Shown: piece after piece, positions 58,158 to 64,000 of the stretch
Position numbering within the stretch: position 1 is the first letter of the stretch
Layout: the number at the start of each line of letters is the position of its first letter
Assembly: GCF_001277175.1 (NCBI RefSeq)
Contig: NZ_CP012257.1
Span: 1,550,001-1,614,000, forward strand
Direction: 5' to 3'
Source: Cronobacter universalis NCTC 9529
Lineage (GTDB): Bacteria; Pseudomonadota; Gammaproteobacteria; Enterobacterales; Enterobacteriaceae
Length of the DNA: 64,000 bases
Program-made: the position numbers and the translations under genes
Notes under the pieces: model-generated
What the model was told of the DNA's origin: nothing
The model's input: the letters and a program-made list of their open reading frames with translations, nothing else
The model's database searches: none

Positions 58158-58385
58158 TCAGACGTTTTTACGTTCGATCGTCTGTTCGCCCCAGAAGAGC
58201 GAATCTTTGTCGGTTTTCTTGAAGGCGCGGATCAGCACTTCATCGCTGCCTTCTTCCCAGATTTTCTCAGCCATTACCTCATCGTAATCGGCCACTTCGA
58301 AAATCGCTTCGGCGATTTCAGGGGACGTATTACGCAGGCTGGCCCATTCCCCCACGCGATGGGTTTTCGATTCTTGTGTTGGCAT
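58158..58385 (-). CDS. yccJ: YccJ small protein of the wrbA operon
   Basis: 75 residues, [20 protein letters not shown] ... [13 protein letters not shown], almost identical to K-12 YccJ. Function unknown; it is acidic and has no membrane segment. It follows wrbA by 25 nt on the same strand, a pairing that is conserved in enterobacteria and regulated with wrbA in stationary phase in E. coli. Confidence 0.93.
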   Translation of the reverse strand: MPTQESKTHRVGEWASLRNTSPEIAEAIFEVADYDEVMAEKIWEEGSDEVLIRAFKKTDKDSLFWGEQTIERKNV

Positions 58386-58410
58386 GCTTTCCTCCAGTGA
58401 AGTGAGTGAG

Positions 58411-59007
58411 TTAGCCTTTCATTTTGACGGCGAGGCCCGCCACGTATTCGCCCTGATAGCGGGCGATCGCCAGTTCTTCCTGGCTTGGCTGGCGTGAACC
58501 GTCGCCGCCTGCGATGGTCGTCGCGCCGTAAGGCGTTCCGCCGCGAACCGTGGAAATATCAAACAGCTCCTGCGCCCCGTAACCGATAGGCACAATGATC
58601 ATTCCATGATGAGCAAGGGTAGTCCATGTGGAGGAGATCGTGTGTTCCTGACCGCCGCCGGTGCCGGTAGAGCTAAAGACGCTCCCCAGTTTGCCGTACA
58701 GCGCGCCGGAGGCCCACAGGCCGCCCGTCTGGTCAAAGAAGGTGCGCATCTGGCCGGACATATTGCCAAAACGGGTCGGGGTGCCGACGATGATCGCGTC
58801 GTAATCCGCGAGCTCTTGCGGCGTGGCCACCGGGGCATTCTGCGTTTTGCCGCCCGCTTTCGCGAAGGCTTCCGCCTGCATGGTTTCCGGCACGCGCTTA
58901 ACCGTGACTTCCGCGCCCTGAACCTTTTCAACGCCTTCCGCCACCGCGTGCGCCAGCGTTTCGACATGCCCGTACATGGAATAATAAAGCACCAGAACTT
59001 TCGCCAT
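58411..59007 (-). CDS. wrbA: NAD(P)H:quinone oxidoreductase WrbA
   Basis: 198 residues, the K-12 length, from ATG 59007 ([20 protein letters not shown]). It is a flavodoxin-like FMN tetramer that reduces quinones by two electrons and limits redox cycling. FMN-phosphate binding [41 protein letters not shown] and [20 protein letters not shown] are conserved. A 24-residue N-terminal extension in frame is not conserved. It is co-oriented with yccJ and divergent from ymdF. Confidence 0.97.
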   Translation of the reverse strand: MAKVLVLYYSMYGHVETLAHAVAEGVEKVQGAEVTVKRVPETMQAEAFAKAGGKTQNAPVATPQELADYDAIIVGTPTRFGNMSGQMRTFFDQTGGLWASGALYGKLGSVFSSTGTGGGQEHTISSTWTTLAHHGMIIVPIGYGAQELFDISTVRGGTPYGATTIAGGDGSRQPSQEELAIARYQGEYVAGLAVKMKG

Positions 59008-59406
59008 CAGCCTTGCTCCTGTATCAGTGGTTGCCACAGCCGTTATCGCTGCGCTCATCCATAAAGCATATGCCTCCACGGGCAGAGTGCAACTTCAGGC
59101 CGGAAAAAGCTTTAGAAATAAGGATTTATCTGTAGGCTGCCGGTTTGTAGCATCAGGTCACATTTTCAGGACATCAAAATTTATTAATCATAAGAATGGC
59201 TTATTAATCGTTTCGTCAGATTCTTCACCGAAACGCCAGATTGATGTTGCTAAATGTTTCCTGAAAGTGGCAAAGCCATGCGCCCTGGCTAAGCTTTTAA
59301 TCACGCGGCAACGATAACGGCTCAGGCCAGTGCCGTGAGGTGAAAGAATCCTCTTTTACTGAATGCAGTATGATGTCTAATGATTCGCACAATCTGGAGG
59401 TCAGAA
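59008..59406. other. Long intergenic region between wrbA and ymdF
   Basis: 399 bases with no convincing gene. It contains the divergent promoters of wrbA and ymdF. The middle (59160-59230) is AT-rich. CAGTATGATGTCTAATGATT (near 59365) includes a possible -10 TATGAT upstream of ymdF, and TATGCT-like sequence near 59068 (minus strand) may be the wrbA -10. Both genes are RpoS-linked in E. coli, which I infer here. A 96-codon frame across the region has no support. Confidence 0.5.
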
Positions 59407-59580
59407 ATGGCAAACCATCGTGGTGGTTCAGGTAATTTCGCAGAAGATCGTGACAGAGCATCAGAAGCAGGTCGTAAAGGTGGCCAGCAGAGCGGCGGGA
59501 ACTTCAAAAATGACCCGCAACGCGCTTCCGAAGCTGGGAAAAAAGGGGGTAAAAACAGTCATGGCGGCGGCCGCAGCTAG
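59407..59580 (+). CDS. ymdF: YmdF: small stress-induced KGG-repeat protein (con-10 family)
   Basis: 57 residues from ATG 59407 (MANHRGGSGNFAEDRDRASE), with GGAGG just upstream. Two KGG-type repeats are visible: GNFAEDRDRASEAGRKGGQQ and GNFKNDPQRASEAGKKGGKN. It is an acid/stress-associated family, mostly disordered and hydrophilic. The C-terminus (SHGGGRS) is a little different from K-12 YmdF. It is followed by a strong terminator. Confidence 0.93.
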   Translation: MANHRGGSGNFAEDRDRASEAGRKGGQQSGGNFKNDPQRASEAGKKGGKNSHGGGRS

Positions 59581-59642
59581 CGTCTCGCATGACCGTTATT
59601 AACCGCCTTATGTGAAGTGTAAAGGTTAATAGCCACCCCCTG

Positions 59643-59670
59643 ACCGCCGGGCATTCCCGGCGGTTTTTTT
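59643..59670 (+). terminator. Intrinsic terminator of ymdF
   Basis: ACCGCCGGG (59643-59651) pairs with CCCGGCGGT (59656-59664) around CATT and is followed by seven T. It lies directly before the rutG stop on the other strand. Confidence 0.92.
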
Positions 59671-61006
59671 ATGCCTGCGAGGGTGGGTCCTGGGGCGTAA
59701 GCACTGGCTCAGGCGTCTGCGCCTGTTTGCGGCTCAACAGCGCGTTAAGCGCAATCGCCCCGAAGGTCGCGGTGCCGATGCCGCCAAGCGTAAAGCCGCC
59801 TACCGTGAGCGCGAAATCGCCCGCGCCCAGCACCAGCGTCACCGCCACCATAATCAAGTTGCCATTCTGGCTGAGATCGACATGGTTCTGCACCCAGATG
59901 CGGGCGCCTGCGACCGCAATCAGCCCGAAGACCACAATCGACGCGCCGCCGATAACCGGCGCCGGAATGGTGTGGATCAGCGCGCCGAATTTCGGCGAGA
60001 AGCCCAGCAGCAGGGCAATGACCGCCGCCGCCACAAACACCAGCGTCGAGTAGACTTTGGTTACCGCCATCACGCCGATATTCTCCGCATAGGTCGTCAC
60101 GCCGCTGCCGCCCACCGCGCCGGAGATCATCGTCGCCAGCCCGTCGCCGACAAACGCGCGCCCCATATACGGGTCCATATTGCGCCCGGTCATGCCTGCG
60201 ACCGCTTTCAGATGTCCGAGGTTTTCCGCCACCAGAATCACCGCCACCGGCGCGATCAGCATGATGGCCTGCACGTTAAACGCTGGCGCGGCGAAGTGCG
60301 GCAGGCCGAACCACGCGGCCTGCGCCACTGGCGTGAAATCCACCGGCTTGCCGAAGCCCAGCACATTGGTGAACAGCGCATACAGCGCCCAGGCGGCGAT
60401 AAGCCCCATCAGAATCAGCAGCCGCTGCACCATGCCGCGTGTAAATACCGACACGAGGCCAATACAGAGCACGGTCATCACCGCCATCCAGCCGTCAAAG
60501 CCGCTGGCGGAGACGCTTTTAACGGCAATCGGCGCGAGGTTAAGCCCGATCGCCATCACCACGGCGCCGGTAACGACCGGCGGCATCAGCCGCTCTATCC
60601 AGCGCGTGCCCGATTTCATCACCACCACGCCGATAAGCGTATACAACAAGCCGCAGGCGATAATACCGCCCAGCGCCACGCTCATATTCGGGTTCAGCCC
60701 CTGGCCGTTAAAGCCGGTCGCGGCGATCACCACGCCCACAAAAGCGGCGCTGGAGCCGAGATAGCTCGGCACCCGCCCGCCGGTAATTACAAAAAACAGC
60801 AGCGTGCCGATGCCGGACATCAGGATCGACAAATTCGGATCGAGGCCCATCAAGAGCGGCATCAGCACCGTCGCGCCGAACATCGCCACCGCGTGCTGCA
60901 CGCCCATGATCAGCGTCTGACCGGCGGAGAGCGTTTCGTCCGGGGCCACCACGCCGCCCGCGGGGCCGGCAGGTTTACGCCAGCGAGGAAACCAGGAATT
61001 GGCCAT
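59669..61006 (-). CDS. rutG: Pyrimidine permease RutG
   Basis: 445 residues, an NCS2/nucleobase-ascorbate-transporter with about 14 hydrophobic segments. It starts MANSWFPRWRKPAGPAGGVV and has QHAVAMFGATVLMPLLMGLD and the NAT-type VGDGLATMISGAVGGSGVTT. It imports uracil (and possibly thymine) for the Rut pathway. It is the last gene of rutABCDEFG, 17 nt after rutF. The C-terminal tail (QTPEPVLTPQDPPSQA) is longer than the K-12 protein. Confidence 0.95.
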   Translation of the reverse strand: MANSWFPRWRKPAGPAGGVVAPDETLSAGQTLIMGVQHAVAMFGATVLMPLLMGLDPNLSILMSGIGTLLFFVITGGRVPSYLGSSAAFVGVVIAATGFNGQGLNPNMSVALGGIIACGLLYTLIGVVVMKSGTRWIERLMPPVVTGAVVMAIGLNLAPIAVKSVSASGFDGWMAVMTVLCIGLVSVFTRGMVQRLLILMGLIAAWALYALFTNVLGFGKPVDFTPVAQAAWFGLPHFAAPAFNVQAIMLIAPVAVILVAENLGHLKAVAGMTGRNMDPYMGRAFVGDGLATMISGAVGGSGVTTYAENIGVMAVTKVYSTLVFVAAAVIALLLGFSPKFGALIHTIPAPVIGGASIVVFGLIAVAGARIWVQNHVDLSQNGNLIMVAVTLVLGAGDFALTVGGFTLGGIGTATFGAIALNALLSRKQAQTPEPVLTPQDPPSQA

Positions 61007-61023
61007 AGTTATCTCCTGTGGAG

Positions 61024-61524
61024 CTAAGAGGCGAGCCCGCAGGCGGGGCGCGCGAGGGCGTGATAGCGCCGGTCAAACCAGACCAGCCCGTGCGTATCGT
61101 CGTTACGTGAGATCTCAAGCACCCGGCACAGCAGCACGTCGTGGGTGGAGACCGGCACCACCTGTTCCACCCGGCAGTCGAAAGAGACCACCGCGCCGTC
61201 GAGCCGCGGAGAGCCGGTGACGCCGCGATGCCAGCGGGCGGCGGCGAAGCGCTCTTCCATCGGGGTTTTGCCGCCGAAGAGGCCAGAGAGCGCCTCGTGC
61301 CCGGCGGCGAGCGTGTTGACGCACAGCTGCCCGTTGGCCTGAAACACCGGCCAGACGGAGGCGTTGCGGTTCAGACACACCAGCAGCGTCGGCGGGCTGT
61401 CCGTCACGCTGCACACCGCCGAGGCGGTAAAGCCCGCCATGCCCGCCGGGCCATCGGTCGTTACAATATTCACCGCCGCGCCGAGGCGGGACATCGCATC
61501 GCGAAAAGCCTGTTGTTCACTCAT
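61024..61524 (-). CDS. rutF: FMN reductase RutF
   Basis: 166 residues ([20 protein letters not shown]). It is a flavin-reductase-like split-barrel protein that supplies reduced FMN to the RutA monooxygenase. FNRNASVW-like (here [20 protein letters not shown]) and [16 protein letters not shown] sequences are present. It is in the rut operon, 9 nt after rutE and 17 nt before rutG. Confidence 0.95.
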   Translation of the reverse strand: MSEQQAFRDAMSRLGAAVNIVTTDGPAGMAGFTASAVCSVTDSPPTLLVCLNRNASVWPVFQANGQLCVNTLAAGHEALSGLFGGKTPMEERFAAARWHRGVTGSPRLDGAVVSFDCRVEQVVPVSTHDVLLCRVLEISRNDDTHGLVWFDRRYHALARPACGLAS

Positions 61525-61533
61525 AACCCCTCC

Positions 61534-62124
61534 TTAAACGATCGCGCAGGCGTCTTCAAAGGAAAGACGCGGCAGGCGCGGATGCAGTTTATCCGCATCG
61601 CCATAGCCGATATTGATAAGCAGATTGCTCTTCCAGGTGGTGCCGCTGAAGAATTCGGCGTCCACCGCCGCGCGGTCAAAGCCGGACATCGGGCCGGTAT
61701 CGAGCCCCAGCGCCCGGCAGGCCATGATGAGATAGCCGGCCTGTAGCGAGCTGTTGCGAAACGCGGTCTCCTCAGCCACCGCCGGGCTGGAGGTGAACCA
61801 GGCGCGGGCGTCGGCATAGGGAAACAGCGTCGGCAGCGCCTCGTAGAACTCGCTGTCCCAGGCGACGATGGCGGTCACCGGGGCCTGCATGGTTTTCTCA
61901 ACGTTGCCGCTGGAGAGCGCGGGCTTCAGACGTGCTTTGGCCTCAGGCGTTGTAACAAACAGCAGCCGCCCCGGCGAGCAGTTGGCGGAGGTCGGGCCGA
62001 GGCGCACCATTTCATAGAGATCGCGCAGCTGCGCGTCGCTGACGGGCGTCTCCCGCCAGGCGCTGTGGGTGCGGGCGTCGGTAAATAAGGTGGCGAGCGC
62101 GCTGGCGCTCAGGGCTTCGCTCAT
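61534..62124 (-). CDS. rutE: Malonic semialdehyde reductase RutE
   Basis: 196 residues, nitroreductase-family FMN protein. It reduces malonic semialdehyde to 3-hydroxypropionate in pyrimidine degradation. [20 protein letters not shown] and [20 protein letters not shown] are characteristic. It overlaps rutD by 4 nt, showing tight coupling inside rutABCDEFG. Confidence 0.95.
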   Translation of the reverse strand: MSEALSASALATLFTDARTHSAWRETPVSDAQLRDLYEMVRLGPTSANCSPGRLLFVTTPEAKARLKPALSSGNVEKTMQAPVTAIVAWDSEFYEALPTLFPYADARAWFTSSPAVAEETAFRNSSLQAGYLIMACRALGLDTGPMSGFDRAAVDAEFFSGTTWKSNLLINIGYGDADKLHPRLPRLSFEDACAIV

Positions 62125-62924
62125 ACGGTCTCCTTGTGGGGCGCGGGCGCAAGTGATGCCAGCCCGGCATAAAGCAGGGAATGAAACAGCTGCGGCGCGG
62201 TGACGTTGCAGGCGTGGCCGCCGGCGTCCATCACATCAAGACGGCTGTGGGGCAGCGCCTCGTGCAACGCCTGCGAACAGGTCCACGGCACCAGCACGTC
62301 ATCACGGGCGCAGATCAGCTGTACCGGCGTGGTGACGCGCGCGGCGCGTTCGCGATAATCGGCGTTTTTCAGCGCCCACAGCCTGCGCAGCAGGTTTTCG
62401 GTCCCCTGAAAATGGGCGTTATGCAGCGCTTCTTCGGCTTCGAGGCGCGGCTGGTTCTCCTGCGCCCACTGCGGCGGGTAGAGAAACAGCGGTTGCGCGG
62501 CGATATAGGCCGCTGGCCCGCTGTCGAGCAGCAGCCGCTCGCGGGCTTCAAAGCAGCGGCGCGTCCAGGCGCTCAGCGACAGCCAGCCGTTAATAATCAC
62601 CAGCGCGCTTATCGCCTCCGGGAACGCCAGCGCCAGTTCAAGACCGACCAGTCCGCCAAGCGCATGGCCAACCACCGCATAACGGCGCACACCGTGGATT
62701 AACAGCGCGCGGTGCAGCTCCTGCGCCATGTCGGCGAGCGTATAGCCCTCCGGCAGCGTATCGGCGTTATCGCCGGTGCCGCGCTGGTCATACACCACTA
62801 TCTGATAATCGCGACTCAGCGCGCTCTGCTGCGCCAGCCAGTAGCCGCCAAGCCCGCCGAGGCCCGCAATCATCACCATCGCCGGCGCGCCGGGGAAGGG
62901 CGCCTCGCTTACACGCAGTTTCAT
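62121..62924 (-). CDS. rutD: RutD alpha/beta-hydrolase-fold protein (aminoacrylate pathway)
   Basis: 267 residues from ATG 62924 ([20 protein letters not shown]), with GGGAGG 6 nt upstream; ATG 62927 is also possible. It has the alpha/beta-hydrolase fold with [16 protein letters not shown], the elbow [10 protein letters not shown] and a terminal DAGGHACNV. The nucleophile position of the usual GxSxG is Ala, so a standard serine hydrolase mechanism is unlikely. In E. coli it speeds conversion of aminoacrylate in the Rut pathway but is not essential. The stop of rutC overlaps its start. Confidence 0.94.
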   Translation of the reverse strand: MKLRVSEAPFPGAPAMVMIAGLGGLGGYWLAQQSALSRDYQIVVYDQRGTGDNADTLPEGYTLADMAQELHRALLIHGVRRYAVVGHALGGLVGLELALAFPEAISALVIINGWLSLSAWTRRCFEARERLLLDSGPAAYIAAQPLFLYPPQWAQENQPRLEAEEALHNAHFQGTENLLRRLWALKNADYRERAARVTTPVQLICARDDVLVPWTCSQALHEALPHSRLDVMDAGGHACNVTAPQLFHSLLYAGLASLAPAPHKETV

Positions 62925-63322
62925 CATGCGCCTCCCGGCTGTCCGATATGGGCGACCGTCGCTATCTCCACCAGCGCCTCCGGCTTTACCAGCCCGCACT
63001 GAATACAAAAGCGCGCTGGTTTATCGCCGGGGAAAAACTCCGCGTAAATCTCGTTAATCGCGGCGTAATTTTTCCAGTCGGTAATAAAGATCGAGTTGAA
63101 CGTCACGTCCTCCATCGTCCCGCCCGCCGTTTCGATAACGCGCCGAATCGTCTCCAGCACATGGCGGGTTTGCGCCTTTGGGTCGCCGGGGTACACCACA
63201 TTATTGGCGCTATCAAAAGGCAGCGTGCCGGAGACATAGACCACGCCATCGGCGAGCGTGCCCGGCACAAAGGGCGCGATGGGCGTGCTGGTGCCGGGCG
63301 GAATAATGACCTGTTTTGGCAT
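62924..63322 (-). CDS. rutC: RutC, RidA-family 3-aminoacrylate deaminase
   Basis: 132 residues (K-12 128). It belongs to the YjgF/YER057c/UK114 (RidA) family. It starts [20 protein letters not shown] with [17 protein letters not shown], and has [20 protein letters not shown] and [20 protein letters not shown]. It helps turn 3-aminoacrylate to malonic semialdehyde. It is 9 nt after rutB and its last bases overlap the rutD start. Confidence 0.95.
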   Translation of the reverse strand: MPKQVIIPPGTSTPIAPFVPGTLADGVVYVSGTLPFDSANNVVYPGDPKAQTRHVLETIRRVIETAGGTMEDVTFNSIFITDWKNYAAINEIYAEFFPGDKPARFCIQCGLVKPEALVEIATVAHIGQPGGA

Positions 63323-63331
63323 AACGACTCC

Positions 63332-64000
63332 TTAGGCGATGCGGGCGAGGGCTTCCGGGGAGAGCGCGTCGCAGAAACTCTGCACGTCGCTCACCCAGCC
63401 GAAAAAGGTTTCGATATTAAAAAGCGCCGCCTGCTGGGCGAACGGCGGCCCGGCCTGGTGCGTGGCGTCTTCCAGCACCACGCCGAAATACTCCAGGAAA
63501 AAGCCGTCGCGCAGCGTCGATTCCACGCAGACGTTAGTGGCGATGCCGGTCAAGACCAGATGGCGGATATTGCGCGCGCGCAGCATGCTGTCGAGCGGCG
63601 TGTTGAAAAAGCCGCTGTAGCGCGGTTTCGGCAGCACGATATCGCCGGGAAGCGGCGTCAGTTCATCCACCAGCTGATAGTCCCAGCCGCCTTTCGCCAG
63701 CAGTTTGCCGTGCAGCTCCGGGCGGCGGCGCATGGTTTTCAGCGCGTTCGATTTATGGAAGTTTGGCGAGCCGGGGCCGCCCGCTTCGAGATAGTCGCTG
63801 TCCCAGCCGTTCTGGAACCAGACGATGGTCATGCCCGCCTCGCGCGCGGCCGCCACGGCGGTTTTGATGTTCTCAATCACCGGCGCGGTGGCCGAGACGT
63901 CAAACCCCGCCAGATCCAGATAGCCGCCCTGGCTTGCGTAGGCGTTTTGCATATCCACCACAATCAGCGCGCTCTGTTCCGGCGCGAAGGTGAGCGCCTC
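63332..64000 (-). CDS. rutB: Ureidoacrylate amidohydrolase RutB (5' end outside window)
   Basis: The frame is open to the right edge, giving 222 residues of the protein, without about the first ten. The visible start reads [20 protein letters not shown]. It is an isochorismatase-like cysteine hydrolase with Asp in VVDMQNAY, Lys in [10 protein letters not shown] and Cys in [13 protein letters not shown]. It hydrolyses ureidoacrylate to 3-aminoacrylate and carbamate in Rut pyrimidine catabolism. rutA and the rutR-controlled promoter would be beyond 64000. An internal ATG at 63961 is not the true start. Confidence 0.93.
   Translation of the reverse strand, partial: EALTFAPEQSALIVVDMQNAYASQGGYLDLAGFDVSATAPVIENIKTAVAAAREAGMTIVWFQNGWDSDYLEAGGPGSPNFHKSNALKTMRRRPELHGKLLAKGGWDYQLVDELTPLPGDIVLPKPRYSGFFNTPLDSMLRARNIRHLVLTGIATNVCVESTLRDGFFLEYFGVVLEDATHQAGPPFAQQAALFNIETFFGWVSDVQSFCDALSPEALARIA

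Noticed and set aside
59027..59317. 96-codon frame between wrbA and ymdF
   Set aside because: It begins inside the wrbA leader, has no ribosome site and no similarity.
59882..61027. 381-codon plus-strand frame opposite rutG
   Set aside because: Composition of basic and His residues typical for an antisense frame of a hydrophobic transporter; no supporting signals.

Overview
The window is a chromosomal segment from a member of the Enterobacteriaceae. It is GC-rich, and almost every protein can be aligned by eye with an Escherichia coli K-12 homologue in the same order as the K-12 20-23 minute region. I think Cronobacter or a close relative is most likely. The main reason is a metallo-beta-lactamase-fold protein at 57235-58122 with the unusual His-Arg-Gln-Lys active-site set that I recall from a Cronobacter sakazakii enzyme. 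The genus call is an inference.

Layout: (1) 1-11116, elyC (cut by the left edge), cmoM, the mukF-mukE-mukB chromosome-organisation operon, and the cell-wall and metabolic genes ldtD, mepK and gloC. (2) 11133-19783, aspC, ompF with its long regulatory region, asnS, pncB and pepN. (3) 19784-24310, a cluster of REP-like repeats with a 126-bp tandem duplication that copies the 3' end of ssuB, followed by the alkanesulfonate operon ssuEADCB on the minus strand. (4) 24448-35412, pyrD with its PurR box and leader hairpin, zapC, ycbX, rlmL, uup, pqiABC and the small gene rmf. (5) 35482-50231, fabA (FabR and FadR sites), lonH, matP, ompA, sulA (LexA box), sxy, yccS-yccF, helD, mgsA, yccU, hspQ, rlmI, yccX, tusE and yccA.

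(6) 50232-58157 is the accessory part: an orphan OppA-like peptide-binding protein with a GcvB-like CA-rich leader, tRNA-Ser(UGA), three type VI secretion genes (tssA, tssE and a VasL-type gene) without any core T6SS gene, and a LysR regulator divergent from the metallo-beta-lactamase-like gene. In K-12 the same interval, from serT to yccJ, holds hya, app, tor, cbpA and other genes. (7) 58158-64000 returns to the core: wrbA-yccJ, ymdF, and the rut pyrimidine-degradation operon rutG, F, E, D, C, B on the minus strand, with rutB cut by the right edge.

Most genes are housekeeping. Functional groups include chromosome structure and division (MukBEF, MatP, ZapC, SulA), envelope maintenance (ElyC, LdtD, MepK, OmpF, OmpA, PqiABC), translation and RNA modification (AsnS, RlmL, RlmI, CmoM, TusE, RMF, Uup), and sulfur or nitrogen scavenging (Ssu, Rut). 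I see no complete insertion sequence, prophage, CRISPR array or origin. The most notable items are the variant metallo-beta-lactamase with its divergent LysR gene, the isolated T6SS trio next to serT, and the duplicated ssuB tail whose only differences are synonymous.
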